In this document: positions 10,650 to 21,249 of the stretch, piece after piece
Numbering within the stretch: position 1 is the stretch's first letter
Layout: every line of letters begins with the position of its first letter
Assembly (NCBI GenBank): GCA_014607495.2
Contig: CP053148.1
Coordinates: 6,076,001 to 6,140,000 of the forward strand
Direction: 5' to 3'
Origin: Carposina sasakii
Taxonomy: Eukaryota > Arthropoda > Insecta > Lepidoptera > Carposinidae
DNA: 64,000 nt
Notes under the pieces: generated by a model
The model's input: the letters and a program-made list of their open reading frames with translations, nothing else
What the model was told of the DNA's origin: nothing
Database searches by the model: none
Translations under genes and position numbers: made by a program

Positions 10650-10821
10650 CCTATCCCGGGGGCGTGTGCACTTACATGAAGAAACTTTCAGTTTTTATAA
10701 CATGGCAAAGGTCTAGCAGTTTAATGTTCAAAGGTGTCTGGCAGGGGGTTCATCTGGCAAGATGTGATTACTCTGAAATACTGTGAATAATAATTATCTG
10801 TCGGTGGCATAAATCTTCGTG

Positions 10822-11090
10822 TACTACAGAGTGATTTTTGGTCGTCAACGTTCCCGAAAACTACGGAATCTCCTCATCATCACGATCATTTTTTCCATGG
10901 AAGCATACCTGGGAAGTGTCTGGTTCCCAAAGTATATTAGGGTTCAAAGTTGAGTAAATATACTGCGCTTTTCTGCATAAATGCACATTGACGCGTGTAA
11001 AAAGATTTTTTCTCGAGAAATAATTAATATCTGTCTATAAAAAAACTAGCATAAACACTGGACACTATAAATTTCGCCCAATCAAGTAAT
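10822..11090 (-). mobile_element. Relic of the ACAGGGTGTTTTTTGG mariner-type MITE
   Basis: Matches the reverse complement of 52423-52792, including TTTGGTCGTCAACGTTCCCG, CCATGGAAGCATACCTGGG and AAAACTAGCATAAACACT. Its distal end is missing. An inverted partner lies at 14090-14345. Confidence 0.65.
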
Positions 11091-11917
11091 TGAAAAGATT
11101 TTTTTTTTTAACTTTGAGCATATAAAATAACGTAGGAAGATTTTGTAACTTATAACAGGGCAGGGGAATAACGTACTTGCAAAAGCAATACGATAGAGAA
11201 GATTGTCATTGTGAGTGCGTGGGGCGAGTGGGAGGCGGACTCCTAGAACGCCACATATGGGTACGTCATACACTCGCAATTATCGCGGTTGCCAGATCGT
11301 AGATTGCGAAATTATCTCATATTTATTGCAAAATTATCGTGTTTTTATCGCATGACCGAATATATGGACAAGGAAGCTAAGCATGACCTGCGAAACACGA
11401 TATGATAAACCGATTTATCGACATTAGCCTGCCAAAATGCGATAAATATGATACGATATCCACACGATGCGTGGTCATGCTAGGGGAATGGTATGCAATC
11501 GTAGAAAGAGTAAAAGTATGCAATCCTACCCCCCCCGCTCACGAGTTGGGAATTTTGTGGTTTTTTGTTTTTAGGGGAAAAATTTTTGGGGTATAATTGG
11601 ATGTTTAAAAATAATTATCGTAGATTTGACAAAATTATAGTAGAATTTAGACGAATTATCGTGCATTATCGAAGCACTAACGGAGGAACTTTTATACAAA
11701 ATCGTAATGTTATATTTAATTTATTATTTACATTGATCTGGCAAAGCGTGCCGTGATATTCAAAATTCAATTGTGACAAACAAACATTCTAATGGTCGCA
11801 CGCCCGCCCGCGCATGTGGGAGACAGGTCGCGACTTGTCGTATTATTCTTTACGCGGTCGACTGTACTTTTTGCCGAATATTCGGCGCTTCGGTCGACAG
11901 CGTTGCAGAATATTCGG
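11091..11917. other. Unassigned sequence left of the tandem TIR elements
   Basis: No gene recognised. The last 60 bp (GCCGAATATTCGGCGCTT, then AATATTCGG) resemble an older 'ATTCGG' repeat into which the following TIR elements inserted. Confidence 0.35.
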
Positions 11918-12964
11918 TATGCTTAGTGCGGGTTTTTTTGGCTGCTCGATCGCCGTAAAGTAAACGCATTTTTATATGGAATTGAGTGAGCGCCATCTAG
12001 TGGTTAACTATGTGAACTAAAATTGCGAGTGTAAGTTTACAATCGGTGACCTCGTCACTCACTACTCACTAGTGAATGCCGCCATGATCGAAAAGTGTAC
12101 GTTTTTGTTCGGATTTAGCGAGTGCGAGTGTTTACAACGGCAGCGTTTTGACAGTTCGAACGGTTAACGTTTTCACTCGCACGAAGTATTTACTCACTAC
12201 AAATTATTAAGTGAAAGCGGAAGTATTTGTTCGTTGAGGAGTTTATTTTGCATAGAAGTGATGTCGTCACGGTATTTTTTGCTTGAATGATGACGAGATG
12301 AGCGATATTTTATGTCCCGTAGGTACTCATGCAAATTCTCGATTTACCAATTCACCAAGACAGCTTTTAAATTCTTAATGTGTAGTGATCTACTCCGGCT
12401 CACTAATGTAAGGTCTACTCAGCGGGTTACTTTAGGGGATAACATAAGTACCTACCTACATCCTTGCACCTAAAATCATACACGTCGGTAGGTATGTAAC
12501 GTGGTGCACCAACTAGAATCATTATCAAGGTTATTCAACGTGTGTTTCTGTTGTTGTTGTTGGTCTTCATATTAAATAAATTTAAATTAATATTAGGAAT
12601 ACAATTAAAGATTACAAATGAAAAATCATTAAAACGATTAAAACACTCGTAGAACATAGGTATGTAAACAAAAGCCACAGATTATATTATAAATAACACA
12701 CAATGTTATCTTACTAAATGTGATAGTAACTTCTTTGACGGGACACGAATGTCTATTTAAACTTTTTAATTTAGTCGGTTATCCATCGGAGCGGCTGACT
12801 ATCGAGCGGCGTGCTCACTACTCACTATGAAATAACTTCCATCGAATCGAATGCACAATGGTATCTCACACTCGCATGCAGTCGATACTCGATACTCACG
12901 ATGTATGCTCGATTTACGCGGAATTTAAGTTACTCGATTGATTTAGCAAAACTCACACTAAGCA
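11918..12964. mobile_element. 1.05-kb TIR element, copy 1
   Basis: A 1047-bp non-coding element running from TATGCTTAGTGCG to CTCACACTAAGCA. The inverted termini share TGCTTAGTG followed by C/T and GAGTTTT. It differs from copy 2 by one 21-bp deletion near 12290 and scattered substitutions. The flank is TTCGG on the left and CTCAG on the right, shared with copy 2. Small open frames inside are not conserved as proteins, so it looks non-autonomous. Confidence 0.8.
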
Positions 12965-12969
12965 CTCAG

Positions 12970-14037
12970 TATGCTTAGTGCGAGTTTTTTTGGCTGCTCG
13001 TTCGCCGTAAAGTAAACGCATTTTGATATGGAATTGAGTGAGCGCCATCTAGTGGTTAACTATGTGAACTAAAATTGCGAGTGTAAGTTTCCAATCGATG
13101 ACCTCGTCACTCACTACTCACTAGTGAATGCCGCGATGATCGAAAAGTGTACGTTTTTGTTCGGATTTAGCGAGTGCGAGTGTTTACAACGGCAGCGTTT
13201 TGACAGTTTGAACGGTTAACGTTTTCACTCGCACGAAGTATTTACTCACTACAAATTATAAAGTGAAAGAGGAAGTATTTGTTCGTTGAGGAGTTTATTT
13301 TGCATAGAAGTGATGTCGTCGCGGTATTTTTTGCTTGAATGATGTGTAGAAGTGCTAGAGCGAGCACGAGATGAGCGATATTTTATGTCCCGTAGGTACT
13401 CATGCAAATTCTCGATTTACCAATTCACCAAGACAGCTTTTAAATTCTTAATGTGTAGTGATCTACTCCGGCTCACTAATGTAAGGTCTACTCAGCGGGT
13501 TACTTTAGGGGATAACATAAGTACCTACCTACATCCTTGCACCTAAAATCATACACGTCGGTAGGTATGTAATGTGGTGCACCAACTAAAATCATTATCA
13601 AGGTTATTCAATGTGTGTTTCTGTTGTTGTTGCTGGTCTTCATATTAAATAAATTAAAATTAATATCAGGAATACAATTAAAGATTACAAATGAAAAATC
13701 ATTAAAATGATTAAAACACTCGTAGAACATAGGTATGTAAACAAAAGCCACAGATTATATTATAAATAACACACAATGTTATCTTACTAAATGTGATAGT
13801 AACTTCTTTGACGGGACACGAATGTCTATTTAAACTTTTTAATTTAGTCGGTTATCCATCGGAGCGGCTGACTATCGAGCGGCGTGCTCACTACTCACTA
13901 TGAAATAACTTCCATCGAATCGAATGCACAATGGTATCTCACACTCGCATGCAGTCGATACTCGATACTCACGATGTATGCTCGATTTACGCGGAAGTTA
14001 AGTTACTCGATTGATTTAGCAAAACTCACACTAAGCA
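12970..14037. mobile_element. 1.05-kb TIR element, copy 2
   Basis: A 1068-bp copy in direct tandem with copy 1, separated by only CTCAG. The right flank is CTCGG, matching the left flank of copy 1 (TTCGG) at four of five positions, so the pair may be one insertion locus that was duplicated. Confidence 0.82.
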
Positions 14038-14089
14038 CTCGGTATTTGGCCAAATCACTATTAGTGGCTGCTTCATGATTAGTGGCAAC

Positions 14090-14345
14090 TCTAGTATTAA
14101 TTATTTCTCGTGAAAAAAAAAACTTGCTACGCGCATCTATGTGCATTTACGCAGAAAAACGCAGTCTATTTACTCAACTTTGGACCCTAATATCTTGTGA
14201 ACCAGACACTTACCAGGTATGCTTCCATGGAGAAAAATGATCGTGATGAGGAGATTCTGCAGTATTCGGGAACGTTGACGACCAAAAAACATTCTGTATA
14301 GTACCTACCCTTCGTTAAGGGTGGCAACGAAAAAACACCCTGTGT
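14090..14345 (+). mobile_element. Relic of the ACAGGGTGTTTTTTGG mariner-type MITE, inverted partner
   Basis: Matches 10822-11090 in opposite orientation (TAATTATTTCTCGTG, CAGGTATGCTTCCATGG, GGGAACGTTGACGACC). The end at CATTCTGTATA is followed by a second terminus (GGCAACGAAAAAACACCCTG), as if two termini were joined. Confidence 0.6.
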
Positions 14346-15029
14346 ATTAAACAAACTACCTACCTAATGAAATAACTAAGAGTATTTCAGCCGAAACCAA
14401 TTTTATATAATACATAGGGTATTAACTTTGAAACGCATCGAATTGAATTATTACCTATGTAGGTACAGTCAGCATCAAAAGTCGATGAACACATTAAGAT
14501 ATTCAAAACAGCTGAACACCGTATTATACATAAATCGCTCAACATGACAAACGCCAGAATTGAATGATTATCTTAAAAGGCCATAAATCAAATAGTTTAT
14601 TTGTAATGCACAGGTTTTTACAGTTGTTAAATTAGGCAATTTATTATATAAGTTGGGTGCGATACAAAATAGACTTTTTCGCTTGAGGGCAGTCTGTACC
14701 GCAACCATACACAACCGATCTCTGAAGCTGAGGGCTCGGTTATGTGATTGACCAGCTCTCTGAAATAGATTTGGATTCTGTCTAAAATACAAACCTCCAG
14801 AATGTACAGTGACGGCAATGTCAGTATATTTAAAGATTTAAAGTACGGTTTGCAGCTTTGTTGTGTATTTAAATTACAAATTGCACATACGCATTTTTTT
14901 TGAGCTTTAAGAATCTTTTAACGTTGAATTTCCCCAAAATATTAAACCGTATCTTAATATTGATGCCACATAACCGTGGTATGTGACAAGTAAGGCTTCG
15001 CGATTTGTAACTCGTGACATTTTATAAAA

Positions 15030-15221
15030 TACTAGTGGACGCCCGCGACTCCGTCCGCGTGGACTACAGAAAAAAAACGTCGAAATTATCCGGGATAAAA
15101 ACATTTTCCCGGGATAAAAAGTAGCCTATATGTTAAGTGGGACCTGTCACAATATATTCCTGAAAACTGCACCTAAATCGGTTAAGCCGTTCCTGAGATT
15201 AGCGTGCACAAACGCACAGAC
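15030..15221 (+). repeat. Dispersed repeat family A, 3' truncated
   Basis: Starts ACTAGTGGACGCCCGCGACT inside the Jockey-like LINE and stops after CAAACGCACAGACAG, where the 127-bp tandem array begins. Confidence 0.65.
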
Positions 15222-16003
15222 AGTCCCTTCCCGTGGGAATTTCGGGAAATCAATTCTTAGTGCTTCCCCGCAGTCTCCGATTTTAGCTTCACATGTACAG
15301 CGGTTTTTGTAAAAAAATTGAATTCCCGTTAGTCCCCTTCCCGTGGGAATTTCGGGAAATTCGTTCTTAGCGCTCCCTCGCAGTCCCTAATGAACGTACA
15401 GGTCTAATTTCGAATTCATATGTATCGCGCTTGTCGTAAAAAAATGAATTCCCGTTTGTCCCCTTCCCGTGGGAGTTTCGAGAAATCCGTTCCTAGTGCT
15501 TCCTCGGGGTCCCAAATAAACAAATATGCCCAACTTAAGATTCATATGTGTAACCGTTTTCATAAAAAATAATTAATTCCCGTTGGCCCCCTTCCCGTGG
15601 GAATTTCGGGAAATTCGTCCTTAGTGCTTACTTGCAGTCCCTAATGAACATCTATGCCCAATTTCAGCTTAATATGTATAGCGGTTTTCGTAAAAATTAT
15701 GAATTCCCGTTTGTCCCCTTCCCGTGGGAATTTCGGGAAATCCGTTTTTAGTCCTCCCTTGCTCTCCCCAATGAACATATATGCCCGATTTCAGCTTCAT
15801 ATGTATAGTGGTTTTCGTAAAAAATATAGAATTCCCGTTTGTCGCCTTCCCGTGGGAATATCGGGAAATTCTTATAGCCTATGTTCATCCAGGTCCTATA
15901 AGGATTCTAACGGTGAAAGAATTTTTAAAATCGGTCCAGTAGTTTTTGAGCCTATTCATTACAACCAAACAAACAAAGTTTTCCTCTTTATAATATTAGT
16001 GTA
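15222..16003 (+). repeat. Tandem array of about 127-bp units plus repeat tail
   Basis: Six units, each with CCCTTCCCGTGGGAATTTCG and CATATGTATAGCGGTTTTCG. Unit starts at 15325, 15451, 15579, 15706 and 15834 are spaced 126-128 bp; the first unit is shortened. The array ends in a family tail (AACGGTGAAAGAATTTTTAAA ... ATAATATTAGTGTAGAT). Two units with the same tail recur at 22800-23103. Confidence 0.8.
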
Positions 16004-17165
16004 GATGAGAAACTATTAAATTTTTTACATACCAGTTCTGCATGAAATTTCCAGTTTAATTGCTTGTCAATTGCTAATCCTAAGAATTTTGTATAATCTA
16101 TTTCGTAAATTTTTTTATCATCATAATTCATATTAATATTACTTAATTTAAGTTTATTTTGATTAAAGTGTTTTATCCACACATTGCCGCGTATTCTATA
16201 GCGTTCTAATTTGTAAAGGAGAATATCGTGATTGACATAGTCGAACGCTTTCGTTATATCCATATATACAGCACACACGGGATTTCTACTATCGACACTC
16301 TGTATTACCTTATGTAGCAAGTCATATATGGCCATGTTAATTTTTTCTTCCTGAATCCTTTTTGTTCATCAACCAATATTTTCGTCCTTCTTAAATAATG
16401 GCTTTATAATCGACGTTTTTAGAGCTGTGGGAAAAGTTCCATATTCTATACAGAGATTAATTATGTGATTTAGAGGAAAACACACTCTTTGCTACGGATT
16501 TTATGACTTTGGTCGCAATATCGTCATATCCTACACTAGTCTTATTTTTTAATGATTTAATTATTTTTAGAATGTCAAGTGGTATTGTTGGTGTCATAAA
16601 TATTGAATTTGAATTATTTGTTAAAATTAATGAAATAAATTTGTCAGGGTGAGGGAATCATTTCAGTAGTTATTTGGTCAATAAAGTAATTGTTAAATGA
16701 ATTAACTATGTCAGTGGGATCAGTTAAAATTTTATTATTATATCGAATTTTTATTATTTGTTCTTTTGGATAGTTATTTTTATTATTTATTATTATTTCC
16801 CACGTTGCTTTCGATTTATTATTTGCAGATTTAATATAATTATCATTTTGGACCAGTTTAGTCATTCTTATAACTTTTTTATATCGTTCGGAGTATTTTA
16901 TTCAATCTTTCTTGTTTTCTCTAGTTGGAGTATTTCGGTAACGCCACAATATCTGTCGTTTACGTTTGCTGCATATATGCTGTATACCGCGCGATATCCA
17001 TTTTTATTTCTTTACCGATTTTATAACTGAAGTTTATAATGGGAAACAGGTGTCATAAAAGAGTTTGAACATGTCCATAAAACAATCATATGCTTCATTA
17101 GGGTCATTTTTTTCATAAACGTCATTAAAAGATAGGTTGGAGATACATTGGCAAATTTTTTTTCA

Positions 17166-17254
17166 GATTCTCTTTGCTTTCAGATGCTCTTCGCACGGGT
17201 ACAATGCGGGGTCACGCGGACAAAGTCGTGGACAGTCGCTAGTATTTAATTAAA
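17166..17254. repeat. Fragment of CGACTTCGTCCGCGTGA repeat, reversed
   Basis: Contains GGGGTCACGCGGACAAAGTC followed by GTGGACAGTCGCTAGTA, the reverse complement of the head of the repeat at 7637-7845. Confidence 0.45.
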
Positions 17255-19040
17255 ACCTAGTATCCCCCCCATTGCCATCGATGACATTTTGGAGACGTTC
17301 TCGCATGGAGTTTATCATATTTGCACAAATATCTCGTCCTCTGTATGCTTAGTGCGAGTTTTTTTGGCTTCTCGATCGCCGTAAAGTAAACGCATTTTTA
17401 TATGGAATTGAGTGAGCGCCATCTAGTGGTTAACTATGTGAACTAAAATTGCGAGTGTAAGTTTTCAATCGATGACCTCGTCACTCACTAGTGAATGCCG
17501 CGATGATCGAAAAGTGTACGTTTTTGTTCGGATTTAGCGAGTGCGAGTGTTTACAACGGCAGCGTTTTGACAGTTCGAACGGTTAACGTTTTCACTCGTA
17601 CGAAGTATTTACTCACTACAAATTCTTAAGTGAAAGAGGAAGTATTTGTTCGTTGAGGAGTTTATTTTGCATAGAAGTGATGTCGTCACGGTATTTTTTT
17701 CTTGAATTATGTGTAGAAGTGCTAGAGCGAGCACGAGATGAGCGATATTTTATGTCCCGTAGGTACTCATGCAAATTCTCGATTTACCAATTCACCAAGA
17801 CAGCTTTTAAATTCTTAATGTGTAGTGATCTACTCCGGCTCACTAATGTAAGGTCTACTCAGCGGGTTACTTTAGGGGATAACATAAGTACCTACCTACA
17901 TCCTTGCACCTAAAATCATACACGTCGGTAGGTATGTAACGTGGTGCACCAACTAGAATCATTATCAAGGTTATTCAATGTGTGTTTCTGTTGTTGTTGC
18001 TGGTCTTCATATTAAATAAATTAAAATTAATATCAGGAATACAATTAAAGATTACAAATGAAAAATCATTAAAACGATTAAAACACTCGTAGAACATAGG
18101 TATGTAAACAAAAGCCACAGATTATATTATAAATAACACACAATGTTATCTTACTAAATGTGATAGTAACTTCTTTGACGGGACACGAATGTCTATTTAA
18201 ACTTTTTAATTTAGTCGGTTATCCATCGGAGCGGCTGACTATCGAGCGGCGTGCTCACTACTCACTATGAAATAACTTCCATCGAATCGAATGCACAATG
18301 GTATCTCACACTCGCATGTAGTCGATATTCGATACTCACGATGTATGCTCGATTTACGCGGAAGTTAAGTTACTCGATTGATTTAGCAAAACTCACACTA
18401 AGCACTCTGAAATCTTTCCAGATTTCATTGGCGTGATTTAGTAGATTTTCCTTGGTTCGAGGAGTGCTTTCATCCCAAGCATGGACCATAAGGCCCCATA
18501 AGTTTTCAATGGGGTTAAGGTCCGGGCTCTTTGGTAGGAATGGAATTTCAACAATGTGATCAGCGTTATCCCGGAACCAAGCTCTGCACACTCGGGCCAT
18601 GTGGATTGAACAGTTGTCATATATGAAATGTAATGGAGCCATATCAGGTAATGTTATTTGTTCTGTGGGCAGTAAAACATTTTGCAAGATGTCTCTGTAG
18701 TCTTCGGCATTTAACCGACCACCAATTTCTATCAGTTCCCTAGGTCCACTTTTATTCATCCACCCCCAAAGAACCACAGAAATCTTTTCACTGGATCTGT
18801 TTTCTATTAAGTGGTCCTCTTGATAACGGGTAGGTATTATTAATTCTCCATAACGTAATTCGACCGTGTTGAGAAGATTTAAAGGTATTTTCATCAGCAA
18901 ATATTACATTTGAAAAATCAAAATTTAACTATCGTTCTGCAAACTTAAGTCTTTGCACCTTATGTCGGGCAGTCAATTTTAACTTCCGAGCTGGTTTTCG
19001 GTTATGTATACCAGCTTCGTAGAGACGTCGATGAACGGTA
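17255..19040 (-). pseudogene. Tc1/mariner-type transposase relic
   Basis: Minus-strand translation gives a DDE transposase: a helix-turn-helix end with TVHRRLYEAG, the first catalytic Asp in FADENTF (about 18900), then YDNCSIH and PKSPDLNPIENLWG. There are 36 residues between the second Asp and the Glu, so the triad is DD36E-like. It is broken by a TAG in the region near 18925, by a frameshift around 18820-18840 and by the 1061-bp TIR element at 17344-18404; the C-terminus (RERLQNVIDGNGG, stop at about 17262) continues in frame on the other side of that insertion. Confidence 0.82.
17344..18404. mobile_element. 1.05-kb TIR element, copy 3
   Basis: A 1061-bp copy, differing from copy 2 by one 7-bp deletion and a few substitutions. 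It is inserted in the Tc1-like transposase. Because the transposase frame is known on both sides, the empty site can be inferred, and the duplicated bases are CTCTG (17339-17343 and 18405-18409). This fixes the ends and shows a 5-bp target duplication. Confidence 0.85.
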
Positions 19041-19293
19041 TTCATAGATATAATTGTTCAGTAACTTTTGTTATTTATGACGTGAAGTTATTTTTGGACA
19101 TAGCCGTGATTACAATAGATCACCAAAACAAGCTTTTCATATTGTTCAGTGACTTTTTATAAGCTATTTTTGACAAAATGGTGTTCAGTGACTTTTGACG
19201 AGTAGTGTTCAGTTAATTTTGAACTTTAATGATGTTCATTCAATATTGGATTTCATTCTATCTTGTTAAGCGATTTATGTGTGATATAGTGTA

Positions 19294-19669
19294 TAGCGAT
19301 TTTGGAAATCTAAATGTGTTCATCGACTTTTGGCGCTGATTGTACCGTTCAGCTACCGTTTAGTAAATAGGTACTTGCAAAAAGAAAATATACAGCTATT
19401 CTAGGTAAATATTTATTCATCAGTTAAAACAATAAAGAGTAAAGAGATTATTACATTACATATTTTACAGATTCCTATAACTAGCGATTTTGGAAATCTA
19501 AATGTGTTCATCGACTTTTGGCGCTGATTGTACCGTTCAGCTACCGTTTAGTAAATAGGTACTTGCAAAAAGAAAATATACAGCTATTCTAGGTAAATAT
19601 TTATTCATCAGTTAAAACAATAAAGAGTAAAGAGATTATTACATTACATATTTTACAGATTCCTATAAC
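19294..19669. repeat. Exact 188-bp tandem duplication
   Basis: 19294-19481 and 19482-19669 read identically, base for base. The unit contains the right terminal inverted repeat of the 14463-19345 locus, so the end is present twice. Confidence 0.9.
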
Positions 19670-19730
19670 TAACTTAAAAACTTACTTAGGTCTAGCGTGC
19701 ATGTGGGAGGTCGGTTGACTAGTTCAGGTT

Positions 19731-20117
19731 TTACAGGATGGTCAACCAGTCTCCATTATCAGGTAGCTTGCCCAAAATCCTGGCTGCGTTGCCGCGCTGG
19801 ATGACTATGCTAATTCTTTGGCCTAAGTAGCAGCCACCATTTTGGTCACGTGTGGACTCCACAAGCCGCCCGGCCAGGTCCTTGTAGATTTGGAGCCGCC
19901 GGCTTATGTCGAGGCTAGAATATGTACGCCGTTTGAGGGATTCCACGGATTCGGCAGCGCCGCCTGCTTTTTGCGACGTTTCAGGAAGGTGGGACGCCGC
20001 CAGTGTATCAACGCATGTAGCGTCCCACACTAGGGGCCGTCCCATCTTCCTTGGAATTAGTGTCATACCGTCGGGCCTTTTTCCGTCATCGCGCGTTAGG
20101 CCGTTTGGCTCTAGCAC
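19731..20117 (-). pseudogene. Non-LTR retrotransposon C-terminal fragment
   Basis: An open 128-residue frame with KRPDGMTLIP, LVWDATCVDTLA and RISIVIQRGNAARILG. From memory this segment recurs in many invertebrate genomes at the C-terminal end of non-LTR reverse-transcriptase-derived proteins; I cannot verify the clade. There is no RT domain next to it in the same frame. GC content is clearly higher than its surroundings, consistent with recent arrival. Confidence 0.5.
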
Positions 20118-20251
20118 TGCGGCGATATTCGCGGTTCCTAAAGCCCATCATTAATTATTATTATTATTATTTATTTATATATTTATACTAAAAATCATTT
20201 TCATGGTTGCAGATAGCAAGTTTAATTATTATTAGTTATAATAAATAATTC

Positions 20252-21230
20252 TTATATTAGATCAATAAAATATTTTTTTAGCTTGATCTTATATAGTTTT
20301 TTTCTTTTTATATCCTGTAGTTCCGGTGGCAGCGCGTTTATAAGGTATGGTAGGCGCTTTTTGAGGGTTCGGTCTCCATAATAGTTGTATACTCTAGGTA
20401 CCTCAAACCTGCCATGCGTCATCGCCCTTGTTTGGTGGCGGTGCTGCAGCGGAGTCAGACGCTCCCGACAATCATAGTTATTTGCCAACAGTAAGGTCTT
20501 GTGTTTGTAATGTACCGGAAGAATGTTGCAAATTTTGAATAGTTTATAGTAGTCATCTTTATATTTATTTTTTGTTTTATTATCAACTAATAGTTTAAGG
20601 AATCTGATTTGAAGCACTTGTATTTTATCTAAATAAGATTTGAAGGTTAATCCATAGCTGTCGAGGGCGTATGACACCACTGAGTCTACTATTGCTAAAT
20701 ACATCGATTACGTTAATAAGGTGGGTGATTATAGGACACATTTTTGATGATATAGTTTTGATATCTCCCATGCGGATCAGGTCACTTCCTGGCGATTTGT
20801 TGATTGGCATTTTGTTAATTATTTTAATAATTTTTCCAGGAGTTGCTGTCATCCATCTCATACTTAGCTTTGGTGTGTCTACATAAGAACTTCTACTTAA
20901 CATTTTTTCTGTACAATGGTGCTTTATTTCCTCTACCTCATGTTGGAAAGTATCTGCAAAATTGTTACATATCTGCGAAAGATTATTCCAATCTTTCATA
21001 TTTGTTATTATTGTTCTGTCGACAGATTGTTTCTTGCTTCCTATTATTGCATTTAGTTTTTCCCAAAGTTTTCTTATGTTACTTTTACATACATAAATGC
21101 TTTGTTTTTCATACTTCGTTTTACTTTTGTTTATTTCTTTATTGCACCTATTTCTATATGTTGTGTATTCTAGTCTTTTTATCATATTTTCAGGATGGTT
21201 ATTCTATCTTTTGAACAATTTGTCTTTTTC
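20252..21230 (-). pseudogene. LINE relic with deleted RT core
   Basis: The minus strand holds an upstream part (21185-20700) with NKSKTKYEKQ, IRKLWEKLNAIIGSK, and INKMPINKSPGSD, the segment that leads into the RT domain. It runs, after a deletion around 20700, into a C-terminal part with DSVVSYALDSYG, KIQVLQIRFLKLLV and INALPPELQDIKRKK (20704-20252). The catalytic palm is missing. Non-LTR identity is clear; clade (CR1/Jockey-like) is uncertain. Confidence 0.7.
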
Positions 21231-21249
21231 TTTAATAAGATTATTTAAT

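Larger units (their letters stand above)
14570..17165 (-). pseudogene. Jockey-like LINE relic, interrupted
   Basis: Minus-strand fragments in order: a region before the RT with NKSKATWEIIINNKNN (about 16865-16644), an RT core fragment with AVYMDITKAFDYVNHDIL (16335-16140) joined directly to TKFLGLAIDKQLNWKFH, then after an interruption the C-terminal part LLVTYHGYVASILRYG and WGNST (15018-14910) and a tail with NLYNKLPN (14700-14570). The palm region that should carry the catalytic aspartate box is deleted, and several frames are used, so it is inactive. The break at 15019-16004 is caused by a family A repeat and a tandem-repeat element inserted within the LINE. Confidence 0.75.
14463..19345. 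mobile_element. Composite locus bounded by long TIRs
   Basis: Inverted ends of about 110 bp: GTACAGTCAGCATCAAAAGT at 14463 and the complementary ACTTTTGGCGCTGATTGTAC ending at 19345, continuing inward through ATGAACACATT and ACATAAATCGCT. Inside lie a Jockey-like LINE, a Tc1-like relic and further insertions, so this is probably a small TIR element expanded by nested insertions. Confidence 0.55.

Noticed and set aside
13352..13546. 64-residue open frame repeated in two copies of the TIR element (also 17653-17913)
   Set aside because: It is conserved only because the DNA copies are nearly identical. It has no domain, and copy 1 breaks it with a 21-bp deletion.
15222..15870. CRISPR-like regular repeats
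   Set aside because: The whole 127-bp unit is repeated with no unique spacers; it is a minisatellite in a eukaryotic mobile repeat.
19842..20154. Plus-strand open frames over the LINE C-terminal fragment
   Set aside because: They are antisense shadows of the minus-strand frame at 19731-20117, which carries the recognisable blocks.
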